The translations under genes were made by a program, and so were the position numbers. A DNA stretch of 15,432 nt from an uncultured Burkholderiales bacterium (GTDB taxonomy: Bacteria > Pseudomonadota > Gammaproteobacteria > Burkholderiales > Burkholderiaceae_E): positions 1 to 15,432 of the forward strand of contig CAIUGQ010000580.1 in the NCBI GenBank assembly GCA_903898725.1, given 5' to 3'. Shown here piece by piece: positions 1 through 7,212 of the stretch; position 1 is the stretch's first letter, and each line of letters opens with the position of its first letter. The notes beneath the pieces are model-generated. The model was not told the DNA's origin, searched no databases, and saw nothing but the letters and a program-made list of their open reading frames with translations.

Positions 1-1
1 C

Positions 2-331
2 CAGGGCGAGGCGATCCTGCGCCAGCCGCTGGTGATCGCGATGCTCGCCGTGCCGATCCTGATCCAGGTCGTCTTCAACGCGTGGCTCGCCTACTGGCTG
101 AACCGGCGCCTCGGCGAGTCGCACGCCGTCGCCTGCCCGTCGGCGCTGATCGGCGCGAGCAACTTCTTCGAGCTCGCGGTCGCCGCCGCGATCAGCCTGT
201 TCGGCTTCGAGTCCGGGGCGGCGCTGGCCACCGTCGTGGGCGTGCTGATCGAGGTGCCGCTGATGCTGCTCGTGGTGCGCAGCGTCCGCCGCAGCAAGGA
301 CTGGTACGAATCGGGCCTGCGGCCCGGCTGA
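2..331 (+). CDS. ACR3-family arsenite efflux permease, C-terminal part (5' truncated)
   Basis: Membrane permease that exports arsenite, here only the last 109 residues, because the window opens inside the gene. The frame is open from base 2 to the TGA at 329-331. The visible part has hydrophobic segments typical of the last ACR3 helices: one around VIAMLAVPILIQVVFNAWLAY, then a segment containing the family hallmark SNFFELAVA (usual form SNNFELAIA), then a final helix ending in a basic tail (RSVRRSKDW). The hallmark glutamate is present. The next gene starts 44 bases downstream on the same strand with its own ribosome site, so the two probably share an ars transcript. Assignment to ACR3 rather than the unrelated ArsB family rests on the SNFFELAVA motif. 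The promoter and any ArsR regulator lie outside the window. Confidence 0.88.
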   Translation, partial: QGEAILRQPLVIAMLAVPILIQVVFNAWLAYWLNRRLGESHAVACPSALIGASNFFELAVAAAISLFGFESGAALATVVGVLIEVPLMLLVVRSVRRSKDWYESGLRPG

Positions 332-375
332 ATCCGATCGAATCGGCCGGCTCGCGCCGGCGAAGGAGTGCCCTC

Positions 376-2256
376 GTGTCGAAGGTCTGCGGATCGTTCT
401 CCCTGCGTGCGGCCACGTCGGCCGACTGGCCGGCCGTCGCACGGCTGCTCGAGGCGCATGGCCTGCCGCTGCAGGGCGCCGAGGCGAACCTGCCGGACAC
501 GGTGCTGGCGCTCGCCGACGGCGAGGTCCTGGGCTGCGCCGCGGCCGAGGTGCACGGCGGCGTCGCGCTGCTGCGCTCGGTGGCGGTGGCGCCGGGGCGC
601 ACCGGCCGCGGGGTCGGTGCAGCGCTGGTGAAGGCCGTGCTCGAGACCGCCCGGCGGCGCGGTCTGCGCTCGCTCCACCTGCAGACCACCACCGCGCCCG
701 ACTGGTTCGCGCGCTTCGGGTTCGTGCGCGAGCCGATCTCGCAGGCGCCGGACGCGCTGGCCGCCTCGTCGCAGCTGCAGGGCGCCTGCCCGGCCTCGGC
801 GGTGTTCATGTCGCTGCCGCTGCACACGCCGGCGCGGCCTGCCTCGGTGGCGGGCGGCCTGCCGGTCGCGGTCATCGGCGCGGGGCCGGTCGGGCTGGCC
901 GCGGCCGCACGCCTGCTCGAGCGTGGCATCGAGCCGCTGGTGCTGGAGGCGGGCGCCTCGGTGGGCGCGAACCTGCTCGACTACGGCCATGTGCGCCTCT
1001 TCTCGCCGTGGCGCTTCGACGTCGATCCGGCGATCGCCGCGCGTCTCGAGGCGGCCGGCTGGCAGGCACCGCCCGCCGAGGACCTGCCGCTGGCGCGCGA
1101 CGTCGTCGAGCGCGTGCTGCGGCCGTTCGCGGCGCTGCCCGAGGTGGCGCGCGGCCTGCGGCTCGGCACGCGGGTCACCGCCATCGTCCGCGAGGGGTTC
1201 GACAAGGCCCGGAGCGCCGGCCGCGAGGCCGCCCCGTTCGTGATCCGCGCGCTGCAGGACGGCCGCCAGATCACGCTGCGCGCCCGGGCCGTGATCGATG
1301 CGAGCGGCACCTGGTCGTCGCCGAATCCGCTCGGTGCCGACGGCCTGCCCGCGCCGGGCGAGGCCGAGCACGCGAGCGCGATCGCCTACGGCGTGCCCGA
1401 CGTCCTCGGACGCGATCGCGCGCGCTATGCGGGCCGTCGCACGCTCGTGGTGGGTTCGGGCCATTCGGCGGCCAACGTGCTGCTCGACCTCGCCGCGCTC
1501 GCGCGCGAGGTGCCCGGCACGCGGCTCGTGTGGGCCACGCGCACGACCTCGCTCGCACGCGCCTTCGGCGGCGGCGAGGCCGACGGCCTGCCCGCGCGCG
1601 GACAGCTCGGTGCATCGCTCGCGGCGCTGCATGCGGGCGGCGGACTGGCGTTCTTCGGCGGTCTGCACTTGAGTGGCGTCTCGAGCGGCGCGACGCATCC
1701 CGGTCACGCGTCGGCCGGGCGCCCGACGCTCGTCGTCGAAGGCACGCTGCCCGATGGCCGCGCCGAGCGCATCGAGGACATCGACGAGATCGTCTGCGCG
1801 ACCGGACAGCGGCCCGATCTGGCGATGACGCGCGAACTGCGCGTGGGGCTCGACCCGTGGCTCGAATCGGTCGCGGCGCTCGGGCCGCTGATCGATCCGA
1901 ACCTGCACAGCTGCGGCACCGTGCGGCCCCACGGGCATCGCGAGCTCGGCCATCCCGAGCCGGGCTTCTACACCGTCGGCGTCAAGAGCTACGGCCGTGC
2001 GCCGACCTTCCTGATGGCGACGGGCTTCGAGCAGGTGCGCTCGGTGGTCGCCGCGATCGCGGGCGATGCCGCGTCGGCCGACCGCGTCGAGCTCGAGCTG
2101 CCGCAGACCGGCGTGTGTGGCGTCGCGGGTTCGACGGTCGCCGCGACGCCGCAAGGGGCTGCAGAAGGCTGCTGCGCGCCCGAGCCCGCACCCGCCGCCG
2201 CCTGCTGCGCCCGCACGCCCGCGATCCCGATCGCCGTCTCGCGCTGCTGCGGCTGA
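376..2256 (+). CDS. Fused ArsN2-like GNAT acetyltransferase and FAD-dependent oxidoreductase with Cys-Cys tail
   Basis: A 626-residue two-domain protein in an ars operon. Residues about 1-155 are a GNAT acetyltransferase resembling ArsN2: RSVAVAPGRTGRGVGAAL is the acetyl-CoA loop, and WFARFGF and CPASAVFMSL are further family signatures. From residue about 163 a flavoprotein starts: GAGPVG (168-173) is the FAD Rossmann motif, GSGHSA (360-365) the NAD(P)H motif, and CATGQRPD (around 474) the late FMO/thioredoxin-reductase-like motif. The tail has Cys581 and three Cys-Cys pairs (599-600, 610-611, 624-625), plausible metalloid ligands. The GTG start is preferred because GAAGGAG lies about 8 bases upstream (362-368); the open frame further upstream overlaps the permease and looks like shadow coding. 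Similar stand-alone proteins (ArsN2, ArsO-like monooxygenases) occur in ars operons; substrate and reaction of this fusion are unknown. Confidence 0.85.
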   Translation: MSKVCGSFSLRAATSADWPAVARLLEAHGLPLQGAEANLPDTVLALADGEVLGCAAAEVHGGVALLRSVAVAPGRTGRGVGAALVKAVLETARRRGLRSLHLQTTTAPDWFARFGFVREPISQAPDALAASSQLQGACPASAVFMSLPLHTPARPASVAGGLPVAVIGAGPVGLAAAARLLERGIEPLVLEAGASVGANLLDYGHVRLFSPWRFDVDPAIAARLEAAGWQAPPAEDLPLARDVVERVLRPFAALPEVARGLRLGTRVTAIVREGFDKARSAGREAAPFVIRALQDGRQITLRARAVIDASGTWSSPNPLGADGLPAPGEAEHASAIAYGVPDVLGRDRARYAGRRTLVVGSGHSAANVLLDLAALAREVPGTRLVWATRTTSLARAFGGGEADGLPARGQLGASLAALHAGGGLAFFGGLHLSGVSSGATHPGHASAGRPTLVVEGTLPDGRAERIEDIDEIVCATGQRPDLAMTRELRVGLDPWLESVAALGPLIDPNLHSCGTVRPHGHRELGHPEPGFYTVGVKSYGRAPTFLMATGFEQVRSVVAAIAGDAASADRVELELPQTGVCGVAGSTVAATPQGAAEGCCAPEPAPAAACCARTPAIPIAVSRCCG

Positions 2257-2270
2257 GCGCCGTCCGTGGC

Positions 2271-2299
2271 CGAGGCGCGGCCTGCGGGGCCGCGCCTCG
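2271..2299. terminator. Perfect 12-bp hairpin between convergent genes
   Basis: CGAGGCGCGGCC at 2271-2282 is exactly complementary to 2288-2299, with a 5-base loop. It fills the 49-bp gap between the ars fusion gene (+) and the acyl-CoA synthetase (-), so it can serve both directions. Neither side has a clear T-tract, so intrinsic termination is likely but not proven. Confidence 0.7.
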
Positions 2300-2305
2300 T
2301 GTGCC

Positions 2306-3877
2306 TCAGACCCGGCTCGTGCGTCCCGCCCAGAACGGTTCGCGCAGCACCTTCTTCAGGATCTTGCCCGACGCGTTGCGCGGGATCTCGTCGGCGAAGC
2401 CGACCGAGCGCGGCAGCTTGAAGCCGGCGAGGTGCCCGCGCGACCAGGCGAGCAGCGTCGCCTCGTCGAGCGCGGCGCCCGCGCGCCGCACGACGATCGC
2501 ATGCACGGTCTCGCCCCATTCCTCGCTGGGCACGCCGATCACCGCGACGTCGTGCACGTCGGGATGCGCGTCGAGCACCGCCTCGATCTCGGCCGGATAC
2601 ACGTTCACGCCGCCCGAGATGATCATGTCCTTCTTGCGGTCGCAGATGTAGACGAAGCCCTCCTCGTCGAGATAGGCCACGTCGCCCACCGTCTGGAAGT
2701 CGCCGCGTCGGTCCGCCTCGAACTTCGCGTCGGCCTTGTGGTACGTCGCGAAGACGCTCGGGCTTCGCACCGCGATCTCGCCGGGCACGTGCGGCTGCGT
2801 CACCTCGCGCCCCTCGTCGTCGAACAGTCGGATCTCGACCATCGGCGCGGGCCGTCCGCAGGAGCCGGGCTTGCGCAGCTGGTCCTCGGGGCGCAGCACG
2901 GTGTTCACGCCGAGCTCGGTCGAGCCGTAGACCTCGAACAGCGAGTCGGACGGGAAGAGCGCGAGGTAGGCCTGCTTGAGCGCGAACGACCAGGGGGCGG
3001 CGTTCGCGATGAAGCGCTTCATGCTCGAGACGTCGTGGCGGGCCCGGGCCTCGGCGGGCAGGCTGCAGACCATCCGCACCGGCGCGGGCGCGCCGAAGGT
3101 GGTGGTGACGCGATGGCGCGCGATCAGGCGCAGCCAGTCCTCGGCATCGAAGCGGCGCTGCAGCACCACGGTGTTGCCCAGCGTGTGCGCGATCGCCATG
3201 AAGCCGCCGGGCCCGGAATGGTAGAGCGGCCCGGTGGTCAGGTAGACGTCGCTGGCACCGTAGCCGATGTGCTGCAGCAGCGCCGTCTGCTGCGCCGCGT
3301 GCGGCGGGTTGCGCACCGCGCCCTTGGGCTTGCCGGTGGTGCCCGAGGTGTAGATCATCGACTGCGCCGTGACCGTGCCGTCGTTCACCACCGCGGGTTC
3401 GTCCGCGCTGGCGGCCGCGACCAGTGCCTCGAGGTCGCGCTGGCCGGGCAGCGGCGCGCCGCCGAACACCAGCACCTCGCGGACCTTCGGCACCTGCGCG
3501 CGGATCGTCGCGAACAGCGGCGCCTGCTCGGCATCGACGCAGGCGAGCACCGCATCCGAGTCGTCGACGACGTACTGCGCCTCGTCGGCCGTGAGCCGGT
3601 AATTGAGCGGCACCGCGACCGCGCCGAGCTTGCGGCATGCATGCACGATGCGCACGACGCCCGGCGAGTTCTGCCCGCACCAGACGAGCTTGTCGCCGCG
3701 TCGCACGCCGAGCGCGCGCAGCGCGTTCGCCAGCCGGTTGGCCTGCGCGTTGAGCTCGGCGAAGGTCCAGCGCACCAGGGTGCCGTCGGGGCGGTCGTCG
3801 ATCACCGCCACCTTGTCGGCGAGCGTCTCGGCGTGCCGGGTCAGGTAGTCGGGCAGGGGAGGCGGGAGCGCGCTCAT
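2306..3877 (-). CDS. Acyl-CoA synthetase (AMP-forming, ANL superfamily)
   Basis: A 523-residue enzyme that activates a carboxylic acid as acyl-AMP and transfers it to CoA. Motifs in order: P-loop YTSGTTGKPKG (176-186), YGSTE (317-321), GDVAYLDEEGF with the ribose-binding Asp399, hinge DRKKDMIISGG (413-423), and catalytic Lys505 in NASGKILKK. Length and order fit medium/long-chain or aromatic acyl-CoA ligases; the acid cannot be told from sequence. The ATG at 3877 starts the conserved part and overlaps the TGA of a 13-codon ORF (ATGA). It has no ribosome site of its own, which suggests coupled translation. An in-frame ATG at 3904 is possible, but the strong GGAGGAG lies about 17 bases from it, too far for normal use. 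The gene is transcribed away from the flavin monooxygenase gene. Confidence 0.9.
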   Translation of the reverse strand: MSALPPPLPDYLTRHAETLADKVAVIDDRPDGTLVRWTFAELNAQANRLANALRALGVRRGDKLVWCGQNSPGVVRIVHACRKLGAVAVPLNYRLTADEAQYVVDDSDAVLACVDAEQAPLFATIRAQVPKVREVLVFGGAPLPGQRDLEALVAAASADEPAVVNDGTVTAQSMIYTSGTTGKPKGAVRNPPHAAQQTALLQHIGYGASDVYLTTGPLYHSGPGGFMAIAHTLGNTVVLQRRFDAEDWLRLIARHRVTTTFGAPAPVRMVCSLPAEARARHDVSSMKRFIANAAPWSFALKQAYLALFPSDSLFEVYGSTELGVNTVLRPEDQLRKPGSCGRPAPMVEIRLFDDEGREVTQPHVPGEIAVRSPSVFATYHKADAKFEADRRGDFQTVGDVAYLDEEGFVYICDRKKDMIISGGVNVYPAEIEAVLDAHPDVHDVAVIGVPSEEWGETVHAIVVRRAGAALDEATLLAWSRGHLAGFKLPRSVGFADEIPRNASGKILKKVLREPFWAGRTSRV

Positions 3878-3915
3878 GCGTGCGGCCGCGGGGGGGTGAG
3901 GCATCCGTCGTTCAT
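3874..3915 (-). CDS. 13-codon leader ORF coupled to the acyl-CoA synthetase
   Basis: The best ribosome-binding sequence in this region, GGAGGAG (3928-3922 read on the minus strand), lies 6 bases before an ATG at 3915. That ATG opens a short frame encoding MNDGCLTPPRPHA, whose TGA overlaps the synthetase ATG as ATGA. This layout is typical of translational coupling. The peptide has no run of one regulatory amino acid, but TPPRP contains two adjacent prolines, which can slow ribosomes. The frame was read directly from the sequence; that it is translated is inference. Confidence 0.5.
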   Translation of the reverse strand: MNDGCLTPPRPHA

Positions 3916-3953
3916 CCGTGTCTCCTCCGCGCTCGTCGGCGCCTGGACGCGCA

Positions 3954-3982
3954 AGCCTAGCCGAGGCCCGCGCGGGCGTCAC
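3954..3982 (-). promoter_or_regulatory. Candidate promoter of the acyl-CoA synthetase
   Basis: On the minus strand, GTGACG (3982-3977) and TAGGCT (3959-3954) are separated by 17 bases, a fair but weak sigma-70 match. The spacer includes most of a perfect 12-bp palindrome, GCCCGCGCGGGC (3966-3977). Transcription would start about 30 bases before the leader ORF. Confidence 0.35.
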
Positions 3983-4051
3983 GGCGCGATGCCGCTCGCG
4001 CGCCGCGCGTGTCGAACGGTGGCCCGCGGGGCGCGTCGCCGCCGGTCGCAT

Positions 4052-4060
4052 TGGTATGCT
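4052..4060 (+). promoter_or_regulatory. Candidate extended -10 for the monooxygenase-MFS operon
   Basis: TGGTATGCT fits the extended -10 pattern TGnTATnnT. No convincing -35 is visible upstream, which extended -10 promoters can tolerate. Transcription would begin about 30 bases before the ATG at 4096. Confidence 0.35.
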
Positions 4061-4095
4061 GGCCCGGACGCCCTCCACGGACCCGCCCGTCGCCG

Positions 4096-5880
4096 ATGAT
4101 CCCGCCCATCGATTCCGCCGAGCGCTGGCTTGCCGCCTTCGGGGCTGCGCTCGCGCGCGGCGATGCCGACGCCGCTGCCGGCCTGTTCCACGACGACGGC
4201 TGCTGGCGCGACCTCACCAGCTTCACCTGGTCGATCCGAACGCTCGACGGCCGCGCCGCGATCGCCGACATGCTGCGCGCCACGCTCGCGCACGTGCGCC
4301 CCGGCGGCTGGACGCTCGACGGCACGCCGAGCGCTGCCGGCGAGACCGTCGAGGCGTGGCTGCGCTTCGAGACCGCCGTCGGCCGCGGCCGCGCGGTGCT
4401 GCGGCTGCGGGACGGCCGGGCCTGGACGCTGATGACGATGCTCGCCGAGCTCGCCGGGCACGAGGAGCCGGCCGGCGAGCGCCGCCCGCTCGGCGTCACG
4501 CACGGCGCCTATGGCAGCGGCCAGCGCAGCTGGCTCGAGTCGCGCGAGGCCCGGCGCGCCGCGCTCGGGCGCAGCGTCCAGCCCTGGTGCCTGATCGTCG
4601 GGGGCGGGCAGGGCGGTCTGGCGCTCGCCGCCCGCCTCAAGCGCCTCGGCGTGCCCGCGCTGATCGTCGATCGCCACGCGCGGCCCGGCGACGCCTGGCG
4701 CTCGCGCTACCGCTCGCTCGTGCTGCACGACCCGGTCTGGTACGACCACATGCCGTACCTGCCGTTCCCCGATCACTGGCCGGTCTTCACGCCCAAGGAC
4801 AAGATGGGCGACTGGCTCGAGGCCTATGCCTCGATCATGGAGCTCGACATCTGGGGCTCGACCACCTGTGTCGGCGCGACGCGCGACGAGGGCGCGGGCC
4901 TGTGGTCGGTCACCGTCGAGCGCGACGGCGAGCGCCATGTGCTGCGCCCCGCCCACCTCGTGCTCGCCACTGGCCTGTCGGGCCTGCCGCAGGAGCCCGA
5001 GTTCGCCGGCGCCGAGCGCTTCGAGGGCACGCAGCAACATTCGGGGGCCTATGCGGGCGGCGCGCCGTGGGCGGGTCGGGACTGCGTGGTCGTCGGCTCG
5101 AACAACTCGGCGCACGACATCTGCGCCGACCTCTGGGAGCACGGTGCGCGGGTCACGATGCTGCAGCGCTCGAGCACGATGGTCGCGCGCTCCGAGACCC
5201 TGCAGGCGCTCGGCTGGGGCCGGCTGTTCTCCGAGGACGCGCTGCGTCGCGGCGTGACCACCGAGCGCGCCGACATGACGCTCGCCTCGATGCCGTACCG
5301 GGTGCTGGCCCAGGCGCAGACCGCCGTCACCACCGAGATCGCGCGGCGCGACGCCGACTTCTACGACCGCCTGCGCGCGGCGGGCTTCATGCTCGACTTC
5401 GGCGAGGACGGCTCCGGGCTGTCGATGAAGTACCTGCGCCGCGGCTCGGGCTACTACATCGACGTCGGCGCCTCCGAGCTGGTCGCCGACGGGCGCATCG
5501 GCCTGCGCAGCGGCGTGACGGTGCGCGAGCTGCGCGCGCGCTCGGTGGTGCTCGACGACGGCAGCGAGCTGCCGGCCGATCTGGTCGTCCATGCGACCGG
5601 CTTCGGGCCGCTGTCGGACGTCGTCGCCCGGCTGGTCTCGCCCGAGGTCGCCGAGCGGATCGGCCCGATCTGGGGGCTCGGGTCCGGCACGACGCGCGAC
5701 CCCGGCCCGTGGACCGGGGAGCTGCGCAACATGTGGACACCGACCGCGCAGCCCGGCCTGTGGATCCACGGCGGCAACCTGCAGCAGTCGCGCTTCTACT
5801 CGCTGCAGCTCGCGCTGCAGCTCAAGGCGCGGTTCGCCGGCATCGACACGCCGGTCTACGACCCGGCCCCCGCCGCATGA
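4096..5880 (+). CDS. Flavin-containing monooxygenase with N-terminal NTF2/SnoaL-like domain
   Basis: A 594-residue FAD- and NADPH-dependent oxygenase. Residues 1 to about 125 look like an NTF2/SnoaL-like fold (WLAAFGAALARGDADAAAGLF, then a WRD segment). The oxygenase follows: FAD motif GGGQGG (169-174), the FMO signature FEGTQQHSGAY (309-319, pattern FxGxxxHxxxY), a second Rossmann motif GSNNSA (334-339), and ATGFGP near the end. The arrangement matches the large NTF2-plus-FMO proteins often labelled NAD(P)/FAD-dependent oxidoreductases; the substrate is unknown. The ATG at 4096 was chosen because the upstream extension is arginine/proline shadow sequence and would cross the candidate promoter. 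Its TGA overlaps the MFS ATG (ATGA at 5877), so the two are one operon and the MFS protein may carry its substrate or product. Baeyer-Villiger activity is an alternative. Confidence 0.87.
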   Translation: MIPPIDSAERWLAAFGAALARGDADAAAGLFHDDGCWRDLTSFTWSIRTLDGRAAIADMLRATLAHVRPGGWTLDGTPSAAGETVEAWLRFETAVGRGRAVLRLRDGRAWTLMTMLAELAGHEEPAGERRPLGVTHGAYGSGQRSWLESREARRAALGRSVQPWCLIVGGGQGGLALAARLKRLGVPALIVDRHARPGDAWRSRYRSLVLHDPVWYDHMPYLPFPDHWPVFTPKDKMGDWLEAYASIMELDIWGSTTCVGATRDEGAGLWSVTVERDGERHVLRPAHLVLATGLSGLPQEPEFAGAERFEGTQQHSGAYAGGAPWAGRDCVVVGSNNSAHDICADLWEHGARVTMLQRSSTMVARSETLQALGWGRLFSEDALRRGVTTERADMTLASMPYRVLAQAQTAVTTEIARRDADFYDRLRAAGFMLDFGEDGSGLSMKYLRRGSGYYIDVGASELVADGRIGLRSGVTVRELRARSVVLDDGSELPADLVVHATGFGPLSDVVARLVSPEVAERIGPIWGLGSGTTRDPGPWTGELRNMWTPTAQPGLWIHGGNLQQSRFYSLQLALQLKARFAGIDTPVYDPAPAA

Positions 5881-7088
5881 GCGGCGCGGCCGTCGTCGAC
5901 GGCACCGCCGAGGCCCGCCGCCGCGCGATCGTCGCGATCATCGCGGCCACCGTGCCGACGCTGCCCTTCGGCACCATCTACGCGTACAGCGTGTTCCTCG
6001 CGCCGATGGAGGCGATGCTCGGCATCGGCCGCGCCGACATGGCGTTCGCCTTCTCGCTCGCCTCGATCACGCTGACCGTCGGCATGGTCGGCGCCCCGCG
6101 CCTGTACCGCCGCTTCTCGCCGCCCGCGCTGCTGCTCGGCTGCGGGCTGCTGAGCGCCTCCGGGCTGCTGGTGGCCGCGACGGCGGGTGGCCTCGCTCAG
6201 CTCGCGCTCGGCTACGGCGTGCTCTTCGGACTGGGCGGCGGCGTGGTCTTCACGACGCTGCAGCAGGGCATGAACCAGGCGGTCGTCTCGCGCACCGGAC
6301 TGGCCAACGGCTACTACGTGAGCCTGTATCCGCTGGGTGCGATGATCGGCGCGCCGCTGCTGGGCTGGGCGATCGGCGCCCACGGGCTGCGCCTGACGCT
6401 GGCGGCGCTGGCGGTGACGATCGCCGTCGCGACCGCGGCCGCCGCGCTGATGTATCGCGCCGCCGGCCTGCGCATGCGCGACGCCGCCGCCGCGGCGGCC
6501 GACGACGAGGCGCGCCGCTGGGACGTCTTCGCGCGGCTGTTCGCGGTGTTCTTCCTCGCGGCGGCCGCCGGGCTGACGGTGATGAGCCAGGCCGCCGGCA
6601 TCCTGAAGGCCTACGGCGCCGGCACCGCGATGGCGCTCGGCGCCACCTCGTTCATCACCGGGTCGATCGCGGCCGCGCGCCTGTCCGGCGGCTGGCTGGT
6701 CGACCGGTTCCGGGCACCGCGGGTCGGCGCCTTCGCGCACCTGCTCGCGCTCTGCGGCGCGCTGGCGCTGCTGAACTGGCCGTCGCCGACGATGGCGGTC
6801 GCCGGGCTGACGATGATCGGCTGCGGCTACGGCATCGTGTCGGGCATGACCGCCGGCGCGATCGCGCAGTACTGGCACCGCAACGCGTTCGGGCGCGTGG
6901 CCGGGCAGATCTACATCGCCTGGTGCCTCGCCGCGATCACGCTGCCGATGGTCGCCGGCTGGCTCTTCGACCGCTCGCAGGGCTATCACGGCGCGATGAT
7001 GCTCGCCGCCGCGGTCAACCTCGCCGGCATCGCGATGTCGCTGACCCTGCCCGGGCGCTCGACGCGCCGCGCGGGCGAGGCCGCCTGA
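5877..7088 (+). CDS. MFS transporter, OFA (oxalate/formate antiporter)-like
   Basis: A 403-residue inner-membrane carrier with about twelve hydrophobic segments. They are split by a charged central loop (RMRDAAAAAADDEARRWD, around residues 200-217). The opening FGTIYAYSVFLAPME and late segments such as GCGYGIVSGMTAGAIAQYW resemble the OFA branch of the major facilitator superfamily, whose members move small organic acids. The substrate cannot be read from the sequence. The start overlaps the monooxygenase stop by four bases, so it has no ribosome site of its own and is probably translated by coupling. The stop TGA is the first TGA of a decamer tandem repeat (7081-7150), so the last three codons are already part of the repeat pattern. 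Confidence 0.87.
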   Translation: MSGAAVVDGTAEARRRAIVAIIAATVPTLPFGTIYAYSVFLAPMEAMLGIGRADMAFAFSLASITLTVGMVGAPRLYRRFSPPALLLGCGLLSASGLLVAATAGGLAQLALGYGVLFGLGGGVVFTTLQQGMNQAVVSRTGLANGYYVSLYPLGAMIGAPLLGWAIGAHGLRLTLAALAVTIAVATAAAALMYRAAGLRMRDAAAAAADDEARRWDVFARLFAVFFLAAAAGLTVMSQAAGILKAYGAGTAMALGATSFITGSIAAARLSGGWLVDRFRAPRVGAFAHLLALCGALALLNWPSPTMAVAGLTMIGCGYGIVSGMTAGAIAQYWHRNAFGRVAGQIYIAWCLAAITLPMVAGWLFDRSQGYHGAMMLAAAVNLAGIAMSLTLPGRSTRRAGEAA

Positions 7089-7150
7089 ACCCGCCCGAGC
7101 CCGCCTGAGCCCGCCTGAGCCCGCCTGAGCCCGCCTGAGCCCGCCCGAGC
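7081..7150 (+). repeat. Decamer tandem repeat starting at the MFS stop codon
   Basis: Seven head-to-tail copies of a 10-bp unit, consensus CCGCCTGAGC. Copies 3-6 are identical, copy 1 ends in GAAC, and copies 2 and 7 have CCCGAGC. An eighth degenerate copy follows. The MFS stop TGA is the TGA of copy 1. Because 10 is not a multiple of 3, the later TGA triplets (7106, 7116, 7126, 7136) fall in all three frames. Confidence 0.95.
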
Positions 7151-7162
7151 CCGCGTGCAGAA

Positions 7163-7181
7163 ACCCGCCTCGCGGGCGGGT
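7163..7181. terminator. 7-bp hairpin between MFS and argE-like genes
   Basis: ACCCGCC (7163-7169) pairs with GGCGGGT (7175-7181) across a 5-base loop. There is no T-tract on the plus side; read on the minus strand the stem is followed by TTT. It may be a weak terminator for the MFS operon, or simply structure. Confidence 0.4.
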
Positions 7182-7212
7182 CGACAAGGCCGGGCCGGCG
7201 CAGAATGGCGGG

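Noticed and set aside
91..2154. Long minus-strand open frame (687 codons) opposite the ars fusion gene
   Set aside because: Arginine/alanine/glycine-rich shadow of the real gene in very GC-rich DNA, with no recognisable motif. Similar shadows elsewhere (for example 1989-3680 minus, 2066-4099 plus, 13320-14624 plus) were dropped for the same reason.
3875..3904. Upstream in-frame ATG at 3904 as the acyl-CoA synthetase start
   Set aside because: Its distance to GGAGGAG is about 17 bases, and the added residues (MPHPPAAAR) are not family-like; kept only as an alternative.
7081..7150. Short direct repeats as a CRISPR array
   Set aside because: Units are 10 bp and contiguous with no spacers, and no cas genes are present; this is a simple tandem repeat.
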